Notes under the pieces: generated by a model | What the model was told of the DNA's origin: nothing | The model's input: only the letters and a program-made list of their open reading frames with translations | The model's database searches: none | Shown: positions 46,138 to 55,256 of the stretch, piece by piece | Layout of the letters: every line of letters starts with the position of its first letter | Numbering within the stretch: position 1 is the stretch's first letter | Position numbers and translations under genes: made by a program | Source of the DNA: Bradyrhizobium sp. AT1 | GTDB lineage: Bacteria; Pseudomonadota; Alphaproteobacteria; Rhizobiales; Xanthobacteraceae | Direction of reading: 5' to 3' | Length of the DNA: 64,000 nt | Assembly (NCBI RefSeq): GCF_001590795.1 | Contig: NZ_JXDL01000001.1 | Span: 716,514-780,513 of the forward strand

Positions 46138-46833
46138 ATGCATCCGACTCATCGTGAAACGCATCTCATCGAGCGTATCGGCTGGCTGCGTGCTGCCGTG
46201 CTGGGTGCGAATGACGGCATCATTTCGACTGCTAGTCTGGTTGTAGGCGTCGCTGCGGCCGCTAATTCCTCCGGCGAAGTACTGGTGGCAGGGGTCGCAG
46301 GGCTTGTCGCCGGAGCGATGTCGATGGCCGCCGGCGAATATGTCTCGGTCAGCTCTCAGGCCGATACCGAACAGGCGGATCTGGCCCGAGAGCGCAAGGA
46401 ACTCGCTGATACACCCGAATCCGAGCTAGACGAACTGACCAAAATCTATGTTGATCGCGGTGTCGAGGTCGCCCTGGCCCGCCAAGTTGCTGAACAATTG
46501 ACAGCGAAGGATGCATTCGCTGCGCATGCAAGAGATGAGTTGGGGCTGTCGGCCCATGTAGTCGCCCAACCGGTGCAGGCTGCATTGACCTCTGCTCTGA
46601 CTTTTTCGGTCGGCGCAGCTTTGCCGATCGGCATCGTGCTGCTCGCGCCCTCAGGTTCAACATCCCTGATCGTGTCTGCTGGATCTCTATTTTGCCTGGC
46701 GCTGCTCGGTGCTCTCAGCGCTCGCATTGGGGGCGCAGGCATGATGAAGCCAACGTTACGAGTCACGTTTTGGGGGGCCATCGCGATGGCCGCCAGCGCT
46801 GGTATCGGCGCGCTCGTAGGGCACGCAGTCTAG
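46138..46833 (+). CDS. VIT1/CCC1-family iron or manganese transporter
   Basis: A 231-residue membrane protein with five predicted helices. Signatures are GWLRAAVLGANDGIISTASLVVGVAAA (about 16-42), SMAAGEYVSVSSQADTEQADLARERKEL (first cytosolic Glu-rich metal-binding domain) and DELGLSAHVVAQPVQAALTSALTFSVGAALP. The family exports Fe2+ or Mn2+ from the cytosol. ATG 46138 is preferred over an in-frame codon at 46108. With the ferritin-like gene it forms a two-gene version of the fused erythrin-VIT (MbfA) design. Confidence 0.9.
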   Translation: MHPTHRETHLIERIGWLRAAVLGANDGIISTASLVVGVAAAANSSGEVLVAGVAGLVAGAMSMAAGEYVSVSSQADTEQADLARERKELADTPESELDELTKIYVDRGVEVALARQVAEQLTAKDAFAAHARDELGLSAHVVAQPVQAALTSALTFSVGAALPIGIVLLAPSGSTSLIVSAGSLFCLALLGALSARIGGAGMMKPTLRVTFWGAIAMAASAGIGALVGHAV

Positions 46834-47116
46834 TCGCTCCTAATTCTGTACTTGCGGCGCTGCAGTTCGCCGACGATGGCATTCGCTGTCTCTTGCCCGA
46901 ATCCGACTTCATCACGGATATGCTGGCCTAGCCCTCTACCCGAAAGCACCGCGGTATAGGTGTCGGGAGCAGGGCGGCAATTCTTCCCTTGAGGGCGGGC
47001 AGGCGACGTGTCTTGAGCGACGCAAAGGGGCTGCCAAATATTTCGCGCTTTGCCGGAAACTGCCTATCGCAGGGAAGCGTCCCGGCAGTCAGCGCGCCTC
47101 AGCGTGTCAGTCCGTC

Positions 47117-47160
47117 TTCCTCATCGCGCGCAGTAATCGCGTAGTCTCCGCGATGAGGAA
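47117..47160. repeat. Perfect 12-bp inverted repeat with 20-base loop
   Basis: TTCCTCATCGCG (47117-47128) and CGCGATGAGGAA (47149-47160). It stands alone in the long gap, with no T-run. It may be a transcript end for the VIT gene, an RNA structure or a relic of a mobile element end. Confidence 0.5.
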
Positions 47161-47384
47161 CAGCTCATCGTCCGGGTGACCGCACGGACATGCATCGTAC
47201 AAATCCGCACCGGGAAGCAAGGCGTTCGATCCGATCACAAGCCAGGCGCGTCTCTTCACCTACGCTGCGCGAATACCGATAGGGGTCCGCCGGCGGCCTT
47301 CGCCAACGTGGCGACCGACCAGTCCCGGGACGGATCCTGGTGCAAGGGGCTTCTAGGCATGCAGCAATACGTGATTCGCATAAG

Positions 47385-47410
47385 GTATATTATGGAATAT
47401 ATTTATATAC
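47385..47410 (+). promoter_or_regulatory. AT-rich dyad upstream of the second TRAP operon
   Basis: GTATAT (47385-47390) and ATATAC (47405-47410) flank an AT-rich 14-base centre. It lies 282 bp before dctP (47692) in the only strongly AT-rich block nearby. It could be a regulator site or promoter; no sigma factor match is certain. Confidence 0.3.
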
Positions 47411-47691
47411 AATCAGATCAGTTATTTAGGCGAAATTCCTGCCATCGCACCTTCGCCCCAGTCCGATTTTCGATCTGCGCTACGCCTGTCACCTCAGCTC
47501 TTGACGGCTACTGTGCATGGGGTTGTTTTCAGATTTCGAATCCGGCCGATGTCTCCGAAAGCCGATATTGCCGTGACGTTGTCCGGCTGCAATAAGCGAG
47601 GCTTCCGCGAGATCGCAGATGACCTTCTGACCTTCCGTCCGTATAGGTTTGCGTCTCAGAACAACAACAAACCTTCCGAGGAAGCAGACCC

Positions 47692-48723
47692 ATGGTCTTT
47701 TCGACGCGCTTTTCCCGACGCACGCTTCTCAAGGCCTCCGCCGCGACCGCGGTCCTGGGCGGCCTCAGTGCGCCCCATGTGGCCCGCGCCCAGAGCGCCG
47801 AGTTCACCTACAAATACGCCAATAACCTGCCGGACACCCATCCGCTGAACGTCCGCGCCAAGGAGATGGCCGCGGCGATCAAGACCGAGACGAACGGCAA
47901 GTTCGACCTCCAGATCTTCCCGAACAACCAGCTCGGGTCCGATACCGACATGCTGAGCCAGATTCGCTCCGGCGGCGTCGAGTTCTTCACGCTGTCGGGC
48001 CTGATCCTGTCGACCCTGGTGCCGGCGGCCTCCATCAACGGCATCGGCTTCGCGTTCCCGGACTACGACACGGTCTGGAAGGCCATGGACGGCGATCTCG
48101 GCGCCCATGTCCGCGGCGAGATCAAGAAGGCCGGCCTCGAGGTCATGGACAAGATCTGGGACAACGGCTTCCGCCAGACCACGTCGTCGAGCAAGCCGAT
48201 CACCGGTCCCGACGACCTCAAGGGCTTCAAGATCCGCGTGCCGGTGTCGCCGCTGTGGACCTCGATGTTCAAGGCGTTCGACGCGGCACCCGCCTCGATC
48301 AATTTCAGCGAGGTCTATTCGGCGCTGCAGACCAAGATCGTCGAAGGCCAGGAGAACCCGCTGGCGATCATCTCGACCGCAAAGCTCTACGAGGTGCAGA
48401 AGTACTGCTCGCTGACCAACCACATGTGGGACGGCTTCTGGTTCCTGGCCAACCGCCGTGCCTGGGAAAAGCTGCCGCAGGACGTCCGCACGGTCGTTGC
48501 CAAGCACATCAACGCCGCCGCGATCAACGAGCGCGCCGATACCGCCAAGCTCAATGCCAATTTGCAGCAGGAGCTCGCGACCAAGGGCCTGACCTTCAAT
48601 CAGCCGGCGGTGGCGCCGTTCCGCGACAAGCTGCGCACCGCCGGCTTCTATGCGGAGTGGAAGGGCAAGTATGGCGACCAGGCGTGGGACCTCCTGGAAA
48701 AGGCCGTCGGCAAGCTGTCGTAA
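47692..48723 (+). CDS. dctP: TRAP transporter substrate-binding protein (Tat signal)
   Basis: Periplasmic binding protein of 343 residues with a twin-arginine signal (SRRTLLKASAATAVLGGLSAP, cleaved near ARAQS). Family marks are YKYANNLPDTHPLNVRAKEM, LGSDTDMLSQIRSG, LKGFKIRVPVSPLWTSMFKAF and the EVYSALQTKIVEGQENP segment with the carboxylate-binding region. Tat export suggests folding in the cytosol before export. The fused DctQM gene starts 15 bp downstream. Substrate unknown; the downstream acyl-CoA synthetase hints at a carboxylic acid. Confidence 0.91.
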   Translation: MVFSTRFSRRTLLKASAATAVLGGLSAPHVARAQSAEFTYKYANNLPDTHPLNVRAKEMAAAIKTETNGKFDLQIFPNNQLGSDTDMLSQIRSGGVEFFTLSGLILSTLVPAASINGIGFAFPDYDTVWKAMDGDLGAHVRGEIKKAGLEVMDKIWDNGFRQTTSSSKPITGPDDLKGFKIRVPVSPLWTSMFKAFDAAPASINFSEVYSALQTKIVEGQENPLAIISTAKLYEVQKYCSLTNHMWDGFWFLANRRAWEKLPQDVRTVVAKHINAAAINERADTAKLNANLQQELATKGLTFNQPAVAPFRDKLRTAGFYAEWKGKYGDQAWDLLEKAVGKLS

Positions 48724-48738
48724 CGCGTCGGGGCCATC

Positions 48739-50628
48739 ATGGCTCATGTCGAGATCGATGTGATCGAAGTGGCGGGCGAGGTGGCTGTTCAGTCCCCTCG
48801 CCGATCTTCGTTGCTGACTTCGCTCGAGCGCGTGCTCGGTCTCGTCGTCGAGATCCCGGCGGCGATCCTGGTCGTCGCCGAGATCGTGATCCTGTTTGCC
48901 GGCGTGGTCGCGCGCTACGGCCTGCACCGGCCGCTGATCTGGTCGGACGAGCTTGCCTCGATCCTGTTCCTGTGGCTGGCCATGCTGGGCGCGGCGGTTG
49001 CGTTCCGCCGCTCCGAGCACATGCGCATGACCGCGGTGGTCGCCAGCGCCGGTCCGGCGATGCGGGCCTATCTCGATCTGGTCGCGACCTCCGCGGCGCT
49101 GGCGTTCCTGGCGCTGATCGTCTGGCCGTCCTGCGACTACGCCTATGAGGAAAGCTACATCACGACGCCGGCGCTGCAGATCTCCAACATGTGGCGCGCC
49201 GCCGCGCTGCCGGCCGGCATCGGCTTGATGGCCGCCTTTGCCTTGCTGCGGCTGCTGCGCGCGCCGGATTACCGGATGGTCGCGGCCGCGGTGCTGTCGG
49301 TTGCCGTCCTGGTCGGCCTGTTCTGGCTGGCAGAGCCGTTGCTGCGGCCGCTCGGCAATCTCAACCTCGTCATCTTCTTCGTCGGCGTCGCCGGCTTCTG
49401 CGTCTTCGCCGGCGTTCCCATTGCGTTCGGCTTTGGCCTTGCGATCTTCGGCTATCTTGCACTGACCACGCGCACGCCCGTGATGGTGCTGGTCGGACGG
49501 ATGGACGAGGGCATGAGCCACCTCATCCTGCTTTCGGTGCCGCTGTTCGTGTTCCTGGGCCTCTTGATTGAAATGACCGGCATGGCGCGGGCCATGGTGG
49601 CGTTCCTGGCGAGCCTGCTCGGCCATGTCCGCGGCGGACTGCACTACGTGCTGGTCGGCGCGATGTACTTGGTCTCCGGCATATCAGGCGCCAAGGCAGC
49701 CGACATGGCCGCCGTGGCGCCGGTGCTGTTTCCAGAGATGAAGCAGCGCGGCGCCAAGCCCGGCGATCTCGTCGCGCTGCTGGCGGCGACCGGCGCTCAG
49801 ACCGAGACCATTCCGCCGAGCCTGGTGCTGATCACGATCGGCTCGGTCACCGGCGTGTCGATCGCCGCCCTGTTCACCGGCGGCCTTTTGCCCGGCGTCG
49901 TGCTCGCGATCACGCTCTGCATGCTGGTGTGGTGGCGCTACCGCCACGAGGACATGAGCCACGTCCGTCGCGCCAGGGGCGGTGAGATCGGCAAGACCTT
50001 CATCGTCGCCCTGCCCGCGCTCGCACTGCCCTTCGTGATCCGCTACGCCGTGGTCGAGGGCATCGCCACCGCGACCGAGGTCTCCACCATCGGCATCGTT
50101 TATGGCGCCCTGGTCGGCCTCCTCGTCTATCGCCGCTTCGACTGGCGGCGGCTGTTTCCGATGCTGGTCGAGACCGCGGCGCTGTCGGGCGCGATCCTCC
50201 TGATCATCGGCACGGCGACCGGCATGGCCTGGGGCTTGACCCAATCCGGCTTCTCGCGCTCGCTGGCGGCGGCCATGACCGGATTGCCCGGGGGAGCTGC
50301 GACCTTCATCGCAGTGTCGATCCTGGCCTTCACGATCCTTGGCAGCGTGCTGGAAGGCATCCCGGCGATCGTGCTGTTCGGGCCGCTGCTGTTTCCGATC
50401 GCCCGGGCCGTCGGCGTGCACGAGGTGCACTACGCCATGGTGATCATTCTCGCCATGGGTATCGGATTATTCGCCCCGCCATTCGGCGTCGGCTATTATG
50501 CCGCCTGCGCCATCGGACGCGTCGATCCCGCAGAGGGCATCCGGCCGATCTGGGGCTATCTGCTGGCGCTGCTGGTGGGATTGATCATCGTCGCGGTCTT
50601 CCCGTGGATCTCGATCGGATTTCTTTGA
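48739..50628 (+). CDS. Fused TRAP transporter permease DctQM
   Basis: A 629-residue membrane protein that joins the small and large TRAP subunits in one chain. The N-terminal ~190 residues are DctQ-like (VVARYGLHRPLIWSDELASILFLWLAMLGAAVAFRRSEHMRM, about 55-96). The rest is DctM (GRMDEGMSHLILLSVPLFVFLGLLIEMTG, SGISGAKAADMAAVAPVLFPEM, PPSLVLITIGSVTGVS, GSVLEGIPAIVLFGPLLFPIA, FAPPFGVGYYAACAIG). About 16 helices are predicted. Fusion of Q and M is known in a subset of TRAP systems. The CoA ligase gene follows after 18 bp. Confidence 0.92.
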   Translation: MAHVEIDVIEVAGEVAVQSPRRSSLLTSLERVLGLVVEIPAAILVVAEIVILFAGVVARYGLHRPLIWSDELASILFLWLAMLGAAVAFRRSEHMRMTAVVASAGPAMRAYLDLVATSAALAFLALIVWPSCDYAYEESYITTPALQISNMWRAAALPAGIGLMAAFALLRLLRAPDYRMVAAAVLSVAVLVGLFWLAEPLLRPLGNLNLVIFFVGVAGFCVFAGVPIAFGFGLAIFGYLALTTRTPVMVLVGRMDEGMSHLILLSVPLFVFLGLLIEMTGMARAMVAFLASLLGHVRGGLHYVLVGAMYLVSGISGAKAADMAAVAPVLFPEMKQRGAKPGDLVALLAATGAQTETIPPSLVLITIGSVTGVSIAALFTGGLLPGVVLAITLCMLVWWRYRHEDMSHVRRARGGEIGKTFIVALPALALPFVIRYAVVEGIATATEVSTIGIVYGALVGLLVYRRFDWRRLFPMLVETAALSGAILLIIGTATGMAWGLTQSGFSRSLAAAMTGLPGGAATFIAVSILAFTILGSVLEGIPAIVLFGPLLFPIARAVGVHEVHYAMVIILAMGIGLFAPPFGVGYYAACAIGRVDPAEGIRPIWGYLLALLVGLIIVAVFPWISIGFL

Positions 50629-50646
50629 GGTTTGAGGAGTGTGTCG

Positions 50647-52296
50647 ATGAGTGAGCGACAGAACCAGTACAATATTGGCCTCGACAAGAATCCGGCCAAC
50701 TACGTGCCACTGAGCCCCTTAAGCTTCCTCGCGCGCAGCGCCGCCGTCTATCCCGATCATGTCAGCACGGTCTATGAGGGACGCAGCTTCACGTGGGCTG
50801 AGACCCATGAGCGCTGCAAGCGTCTTGCGTCCTGGCTCGCACGCAAGGGCATCGGCGTCGGCGACACCGTCGCTGCAATGCTGCCGAACATCCCGGCGAT
50901 GAACGAGGCGCATTTCGCCGTGCCCATGACCGGCGCCGTGCTCAACGCGCTGAACATCCGTCTCGATGCGCCCTCGATCGCGTTTCAGCTCGACCATGGC
51001 GGCGCCAAGATCATCCTGGTCGACCCCGAGTTTTCGAGCGTGATCACCGATGCGCTGGCGCAGATGAAGGGCGCGAAGCCTTTGGTGGTCGATGTTGACG
51101 ATGCATCGTTCAAGGGTGGCAGCCGCATCGGCGAGATCGAATATGAGGCAGCGGTCGCGCAAGGCGATCCGGATTTCGCGGCGATCACGCCGAGCGATGA
51201 ATGGGACGCGATCGCGCTGAGCTACACCTCGGGCACGACAGGCAATCCCAAGGGCGTCGTCACTCATCATCGCGGCGCGTATCTCAACGCGGTCAGCAAC
51301 ATCCTCGCCGGCAATCTCGGCCAGCATCCGGTCTATCTCTGGACGCTGCCGATGTTCCACTGCAACGGCTGGTGCTTCCCATGGACCATCGCTGCTGCCG
51401 CAGGCGTCAATGTCTGCCTGCGCAAGGTCGAGCCGACGAAGATCTTCGAGCTGATCAAGCACCACCGCGTCACCCACATGTGCGGCGCGCCGATCGTCTA
51501 CAACACGCTGATCAACGCGCCCGATGCGCCCAAAGGCAACGCCGCGCGCCGCGTCGTCGGCCTGATTGCCGGCGCCGCGCCGCCGGTCGCGGTGCTGGAA
51601 GGCGCCGAAAGCATCGGCATCAAGCTGACCCACGTGTACGGCCTGACCGAGGTCTACGGCCCCGCCTCGGTCTGCGCCGAGCAGCCCGGCTGGGACGAGC
51701 TGCCGCCGGCTGAGCGCGCGCGCATGAAGCGCCGGCAGGGCGTGCCCTACCCGCTCGAGGAAGGCGTCACCGTCATCAACCCGCAGACCATGCGGCAGGT
51801 GCCGCGCGACGGCGAGACCATCGGTGAGGTCATGTTCCGCGGCAACATCGTGATGAAGGGCTATCTCAAGAACGAGAAGGCCACCAGGGAAGCTTTCGAA
51901 GGCGGCTGGTTTCACACCGGCGATCTCGGCGTGCTCGACGAGCACGGCTACGTCATCATCAAGGACCGCTCCAAGGACATCATCATCTCCGGCGGCGAGA
52001 ACATCTCGTCCCTCGAGGTCGAGGACATCCTCTACAAGCACCCGGCCGTGCTGTTCGCCGCCGTGGTGGCCAAGCCCGATCCGAAATGGGGTGAAGTGCC
52101 CTGCGCCTTCGTCGAGCTGAAGGACGGCGCCAGCGCCAGCGAAGCCGACATCATCGCGTTCTGCCGCAGCCACATGTCCGGCTTCAAGACGCCGAAGGCC
52201 GTCGTGTTCGGGCCCATCCCAAAAACGTCCACGGGCAAGATTCAAAAATTCCTGCTGCGCAACGAGGTCGGATCAGCGAAAGCGATCACGGCCTGA
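50647..52296 (+). CDS. Acyl-CoA synthetase (AMP-dependent ligase)
   Basis: A 549-residue ANL-superfamily enzyme that activates a carboxylic acid to its CoA thioester through an acyl-AMP. Motifs are the P-loop SYTSGTTGNPKGVVTHHRGA, VYGLTEVYGP, GWFHTGDLGVLDEHGY, IKDRSKDIIISGGENIS and the catalytic Lys of PKTSTGKIQKF. The LPMFHCNGWCFPWTIAA stretch is typical of the medium-chain / methylmercaptopropionate-CoA ligase (DmdB-like) group. ATG 50647 is chosen over a TTG at 50632. It is co-directional with the TRAP genes (18 bp gap), so it probably activates the imported acid. Confidence 0.9.
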   Translation: MSERQNQYNIGLDKNPANYVPLSPLSFLARSAAVYPDHVSTVYEGRSFTWAETHERCKRLASWLARKGIGVGDTVAAMLPNIPAMNEAHFAVPMTGAVLNALNIRLDAPSIAFQLDHGGAKIILVDPEFSSVITDALAQMKGAKPLVVDVDDASFKGGSRIGEIEYEAAVAQGDPDFAAITPSDEWDAIALSYTSGTTGNPKGVVTHHRGAYLNAVSNILAGNLGQHPVYLWTLPMFHCNGWCFPWTIAAAAGVNVCLRKVEPTKIFELIKHHRVTHMCGAPIVYNTLINAPDAPKGNAARRVVGLIAGAAPPVAVLEGAESIGIKLTHVYGLTEVYGPASVCAEQPGWDELPPAERARMKRRQGVPYPLEEGVTVINPQTMRQVPRDGETIGEVMFRGNIVMKGYLKNEKATREAFEGGWFHTGDLGVLDEHGYVIIKDRSKDIIISGGENISSLEVEDILYKHPAVLFAAVVAKPDPKWGEVPCAFVELKDGASASEADIIAFCRSHMSGFKTPKAVVFGPIPKTSTGKIQKFLLRNEVGSAKAITA

Positions 52297-52309
52297 GCAA
52301 CGTCCAGGA

Positions 52310-52340
52310 GTCTTCCGCCCGCACGTGGCGGGCGGAAGAC
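52310..52340. terminator. Bidirectional terminator hairpin
   Basis: Perfect 13-bp stem GTCTTCCGCCCGC (52310-52322) and GCGGGCGGAAGAC (52328-52340) with a 5-base loop. It lies exactly between the convergent acyl-CoA synthetase (ends 52296) and dctP (ends 52349). It is the strongest hairpin in the window; it lacks a long T-run but is well placed to end both transcripts. Confidence 0.75.
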
Positions 52341-52348
52341 ATTCATCC

Positions 52349-53326
52349 TCACATCTTCTTGTAGGCGTCGACCACGGCCTGGCCGTCGGCCCCTGCCTTC
52401 TTGAGCCAGTCGGTCGTGAGCTGTTCGCCGATCTTCTGGAAGCCGGCCTTGAGCGCCGGGCTCGGCGGCTCCACGGTCATGCCTTTGGCCTTGAGCTGAT
52501 CGATGTACCAAGTGCTCTTGTCCTGCCAGGCCTTCCAGCCGCGGGTCTCCGCCGTCGCCGCCGCCTTGAGGATGGCCTCCTGGGTCGGCTTGTCGAGCGC
52601 CTCGAACGCGGCCTTGTTGACGAAGGTGTAGTCCTTCGGAATCCAGGCCTGCACGTCGTAGAAGTACTTGAGCGACTCCCAGGCCTTTGCGTCATAGCCC
52701 GTGCCGCCCGACGACATGAAGGAGTTCACGACGCCCGTCGCGAGCGCCTGCGGCAACTCGGCCGCCTGGATCGTGACCGATTGCGCGCCGACCAGCTCGC
52801 CGATGCGTGCGGTCCCGACGTTATAGGCCCGCCATTTCAGACCCTTCATGTCTTCGATGGAGGCGAGCGGCTTGTTGACATAGACGCCCTGCGGCGCCCA
52901 CGGCACGACGAACAGCAGCTTGAGACCCTGCGCGTCGAGTTTCTTGGCGATCGCGGGCTTGGAGGCCTGATACAGCTTCATGGCGTCCGGGAAGCTGGTC
53001 GCCAGGAACGGCACGACGTCGATGCCGAAAAGCGGATCCTCGTTCTCGTGGATCGAGAGCAGCACCTCACCCATCTGCGCCTGCCCGGTCATCACGGCGC
53101 GCTTGATGTCCGGTGCCTTGAACAGCGAGGCGCCGGGATGAACCGTGATCTGGAGCTTGCCGGACGTCGCTGCATCGACGTCCTTGGCGAAGGCGACGAG
53201 ATTTTCGGAGTGAGGATTGTCCGCGGGATACGCCGCCGGCAGATTCCATTTAGTTTGGGCCAAGGCGGGGGTCGCAATCGCCATCGCGCCCGTGATCAAG
53301 GACGCGCAGAATAAACGAGACATCAT
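52349..53326 (-). CDS. dctP: TRAP transporter substrate-binding protein
   Basis: Binding protein of 325 residues with a Sec signal (LFCASLITGAMAIATPALA). Visible features are WNLPAAYPADNPHSENLVAFAKDVD, HPGASLFKAPDIKRAV, LKWRAYNVGTARIGELVGAQSVTIQAAELPQALATGVVNSFMSSGGTG (about 190-237) and DVQAWIPKDYTFVNK. It starts with two adjacent Met codons; ATG 53326 or 53323. dctM and dctQ lie upstream on the same strand, giving the order QMP, less usual than PQM. Confidence 0.9.
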   Translation of the reverse strand: MMSRLFCASLITGAMAIATPALAQTKWNLPAAYPADNPHSENLVAFAKDVDAATSGKLQITVHPGASLFKAPDIKRAVMTGQAQMGEVLLSIHENEDPLFGIDVVPFLATSFPDAMKLYQASKPAIAKKLDAQGLKLLFVVPWAPQGVYVNKPLASIEDMKGLKWRAYNVGTARIGELVGAQSVTIQAAELPQALATGVVNSFMSSGGTGYDAKAWESLKYFYDVQAWIPKDYTFVNKAAFEALDKPTQEAILKAAATAETRGWKAWQDKSTWYIDQLKAKGMTVEPPSPALKAGFQKIGEQLTTDWLKKAGADGQAVVDAYKKM

Positions 53327-53358
53327 CGGACTTCTCCTCACATTCGATTTGAATACGC

Positions 53359-54672
53359 TCAGTCTGGGAAAGCGAGCTTCGGCAGGAACATCACGATCTG
53401 CGGATACTCCGTGATGATGAACACGGAGGCGAGCAGCAGGACGAAGAAGGGAAACGCTGCCCGGGCAACTGTGAACGTATCCCGTCCGCTCATGTTCTGC
53501 AGCACGAACAGATTGAATCCGACCGGTGGGGTGATCTGCGCCATCTCGACATGGATGATGAGATAGACGCCGAACCAGACCAGATCGAGCCCGGCCTGCT
53601 TGACCATCGGTAGCACGATGACGGCGGTCAGGACGATCATCGAGATGCCGTCGATCAGGCAGCCCAGAATGATGTACATGATGCTCAGATACAGCGCGAG
53701 CATGCCGGGCGTGAGCTGCTGGCCCTGGACCCAGGTGGCGAGCGCCGCCGGAATGCCGGTATAGGCCATCGCAGCCGTGGTGTAAGCCGCGCCCGCCAGG
53801 ATCAGCATGATCATGCAGGTCAGGCGCGTCGCGCTCATGATGCTCTCGAGGAAGTTCTTGCGCGTCAGCGTGCCGCTCCACCACGCCAGCAGCAATGCGC
53901 CCGAGACGCCCCAAGCGGCGCATTCCGTGGCGGTCGCAAAACCCAGCACGAGCGAGAGGAAGACCGCAAGGATCAACAGCAGACAGGGCGCGAGCTTCGC
54001 CGACTCCTGCAGCTTCTGTCGGAACGGCATCGGCGGGTCGCGCGGCGGCACCTTCTTCGGATTGAGCAGCGACCAAATGATGATGTAGCCCGAATAGAGC
54101 ACCATCACGAGCACGCCCGGCAGGAATCCGCCGAGGAAAACCTGCAGCACGGAGACATTCGCGGTGACCGCATAGACCACCATCGGGATCGAGGGCGGAA
54201 TCAGGAGGCCAAGCGTGCCCGCGCCCGCGAGTGAGCCGAGGCTCAGGCCCTTGTCGTAGCCACGCTTGTCGAGCTCCGGCAGTGCGATCTTGCCGATCGT
54301 CGCGCAGGTCGCGGCCGACGAGCCCGAGACCGCCGCGAAGATGCCGCAGCCGATCACGTTGACATGGGTCAGGCGCCCGGGAAGCCACTGAACCCAGGGT
54401 GACAACCCCCGAAACATTTCCTCCGACAATTTGGTGCGGAAGAGGATCTCGCCCATCCAGATGAACAGCGGCAACGCGGCCAGCGTCCACGACGAGCTGG
54501 CGCTCCAGGTGGTGGTGGCGAGCACGGCGCCGAGCGGCAGGCTGGTGGTCAGAGCCATCGCCACGAAGCCGACGAGCCCGAGCGAGACCGCGATCCAGAC
54601 GCCGCTTCCCAGCAGCAGGATCATGACGCCGAGCAGGATGAACGACAGCTCGATCATGCCGAGATTGGCCAT
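53359..54672 (-). CDS. dctM: TRAP transporter large permease DctM
   Basis: A 437-residue permease with about 12 helices. Marks are SSWTLAALPLFIWMGEILFRTKLSEEMFRGL (about 58-88), AAVSGSSAATCATIGKIALPEL, GLLIPPSIPMVVYAVTANVS, IDGISMIVLTAVIVLPMVKQAG and AQITPPVGFNLFVLQNMSG. The start is ATG 54672, 2 bp after the dctQ stop. dctP follows 32 bp downstream. Confidence 0.92.
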   Translation of the reverse strand: MANLGMIELSFILLGVMILLLGSGVWIAVSLGLVGFVAMALTTSLPLGAVLATTTWSASSSWTLAALPLFIWMGEILFRTKLSEEMFRGLSPWVQWLPGRLTHVNVIGCGIFAAVSGSSAATCATIGKIALPELDKRGYDKGLSLGSLAGAGTLGLLIPPSIPMVVYAVTANVSVLQVFLGGFLPGVLVMVLYSGYIIIWSLLNPKKVPPRDPPMPFRQKLQESAKLAPCLLLILAVFLSLVLGFATATECAAWGVSGALLLAWWSGTLTRKNFLESIMSATRLTCMIMLILAGAAYTTAAMAYTGIPAALATWVQGQQLTPGMLALYLSIMYIILGCLIDGISMIVLTAVIVLPMVKQAGLDLVWFGVYLIIHVEMAQITPPVGFNLFVLQNMSGRDTFTVARAAFPFFVLLLASVFIITEYPQIVMFLPKLAFPD

Positions 54673-54674
54673 GG

Positions 54675-55256
54675 TCAACCTCCGCCGCCCTGAGAGATGC
54701 GCTCGATGAACTCGTCCGGCGTCTCATCCGGCGAGCCCTTCTCGTAGCTCGGGCGGTTGCCGCTGACGACGCTGATCATTTCGTCCACGAGCGCGATCGA
54801 CAGGATCGCAAGGCCCCCGGCAAACCCGAGCTGCGGAATCCAGAGCGGCAGCGCGACGACGCCCTGCGCCACATCATTGAAGCGCCAGGAATCGTAGGTC
54901 ATCTGCACGGCATAGCGCGTGAAATAGAGGACGAAAGCAGTGGCAATACCGAGCGCCACGATCTCCGCGATCTGCTTGGTCCGCCCGTGCAGCTGTTCCA
55001 GCAGCAGGCCGACACGGATCATCTCGCCGCGCTTGAAGGTGTGCGCGAGGCCGAGGAAAGCCATCGCGGCCATGCACCAGGACGCGAAATCATCGCCGGC
55101 GGGAATGTTGATCGCAAATTGGCGCCCGACCGACATGGTCATCATGATTGCAAAGATCGCAACCAGGAAGACGCCAGCGGCGTAGCCCGCCCCGAGATAG
55201 AGGAGATCCAGAGCGCGGCGCACCAATCCCCCAGTCGTTACGTCGTCCCCTGTCAC
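54675..55256 (-). CDS. dctQ: TRAP transporter small permease DctQ
   Basis: A 193-residue membrane protein with four helices and the family segment DDFASWCMAAMAFLGLAHTFKRGEMIRVGLL (about 55-85). The C-terminus has a Glu/Asp-rich cytosolic tail (KGSPDETPDEFIERISQGGGG). It is the first gene of the QMP operon. No regulator gene is adjacent; the upstream 170 bp show no obvious operator. Confidence 0.88.
   Translation of the reverse strand: MTGDDVTTGGLVRRALDLLYLGAGYAAGVFLVAIFAIMMTMSVGRQFAINIPAGDDFASWCMAAMAFLGLAHTFKRGEMIRVGLLLEQLHGRTKQIAEIVALGIATAFVLYFTRYAVQMTYDSWRFNDVAQGVVALPLWIPQLGFAGGLAILSIALVDEMISVVSGNRPSYEKGSPDETPDEFIERISQGGGG

Larger units (their letters stand above)
46834..47691. other. 858-bp gap without a convincing gene
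   Basis: No reading frame here has both a credible start and protein-like sequence. Left part: a minus-strand frame open for 77 codons (46833-47063) ends in a protein-like stretch (HIRDEVGFGQETANAIVGEL) but has no start apart from an internal GTG; it could be a decayed gene end. Middle: a perfect 12-bp hairpin (47117-47160). Right part: an AT-rich block (47375-47425) with dyad GTATAT/ATATAC. The base composition falls well below the surroundings there, as in a promoter region for the TRAP operon at 47692. Confidence 0.6.

Noticed and set aside
46833-47063. Minus-strand frame open for 77 codons ending in a protein-like segment
   Set aside because: Bounded by a stop upstream with no proper start codon; not called as a gene, only mentioned as a possible relic.
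47176-47595. 139-codon plus-strand frame in the long gap
   Set aside because: No ribosome site, no protein-like pattern, runs through the AT-rich block; most likely chance.
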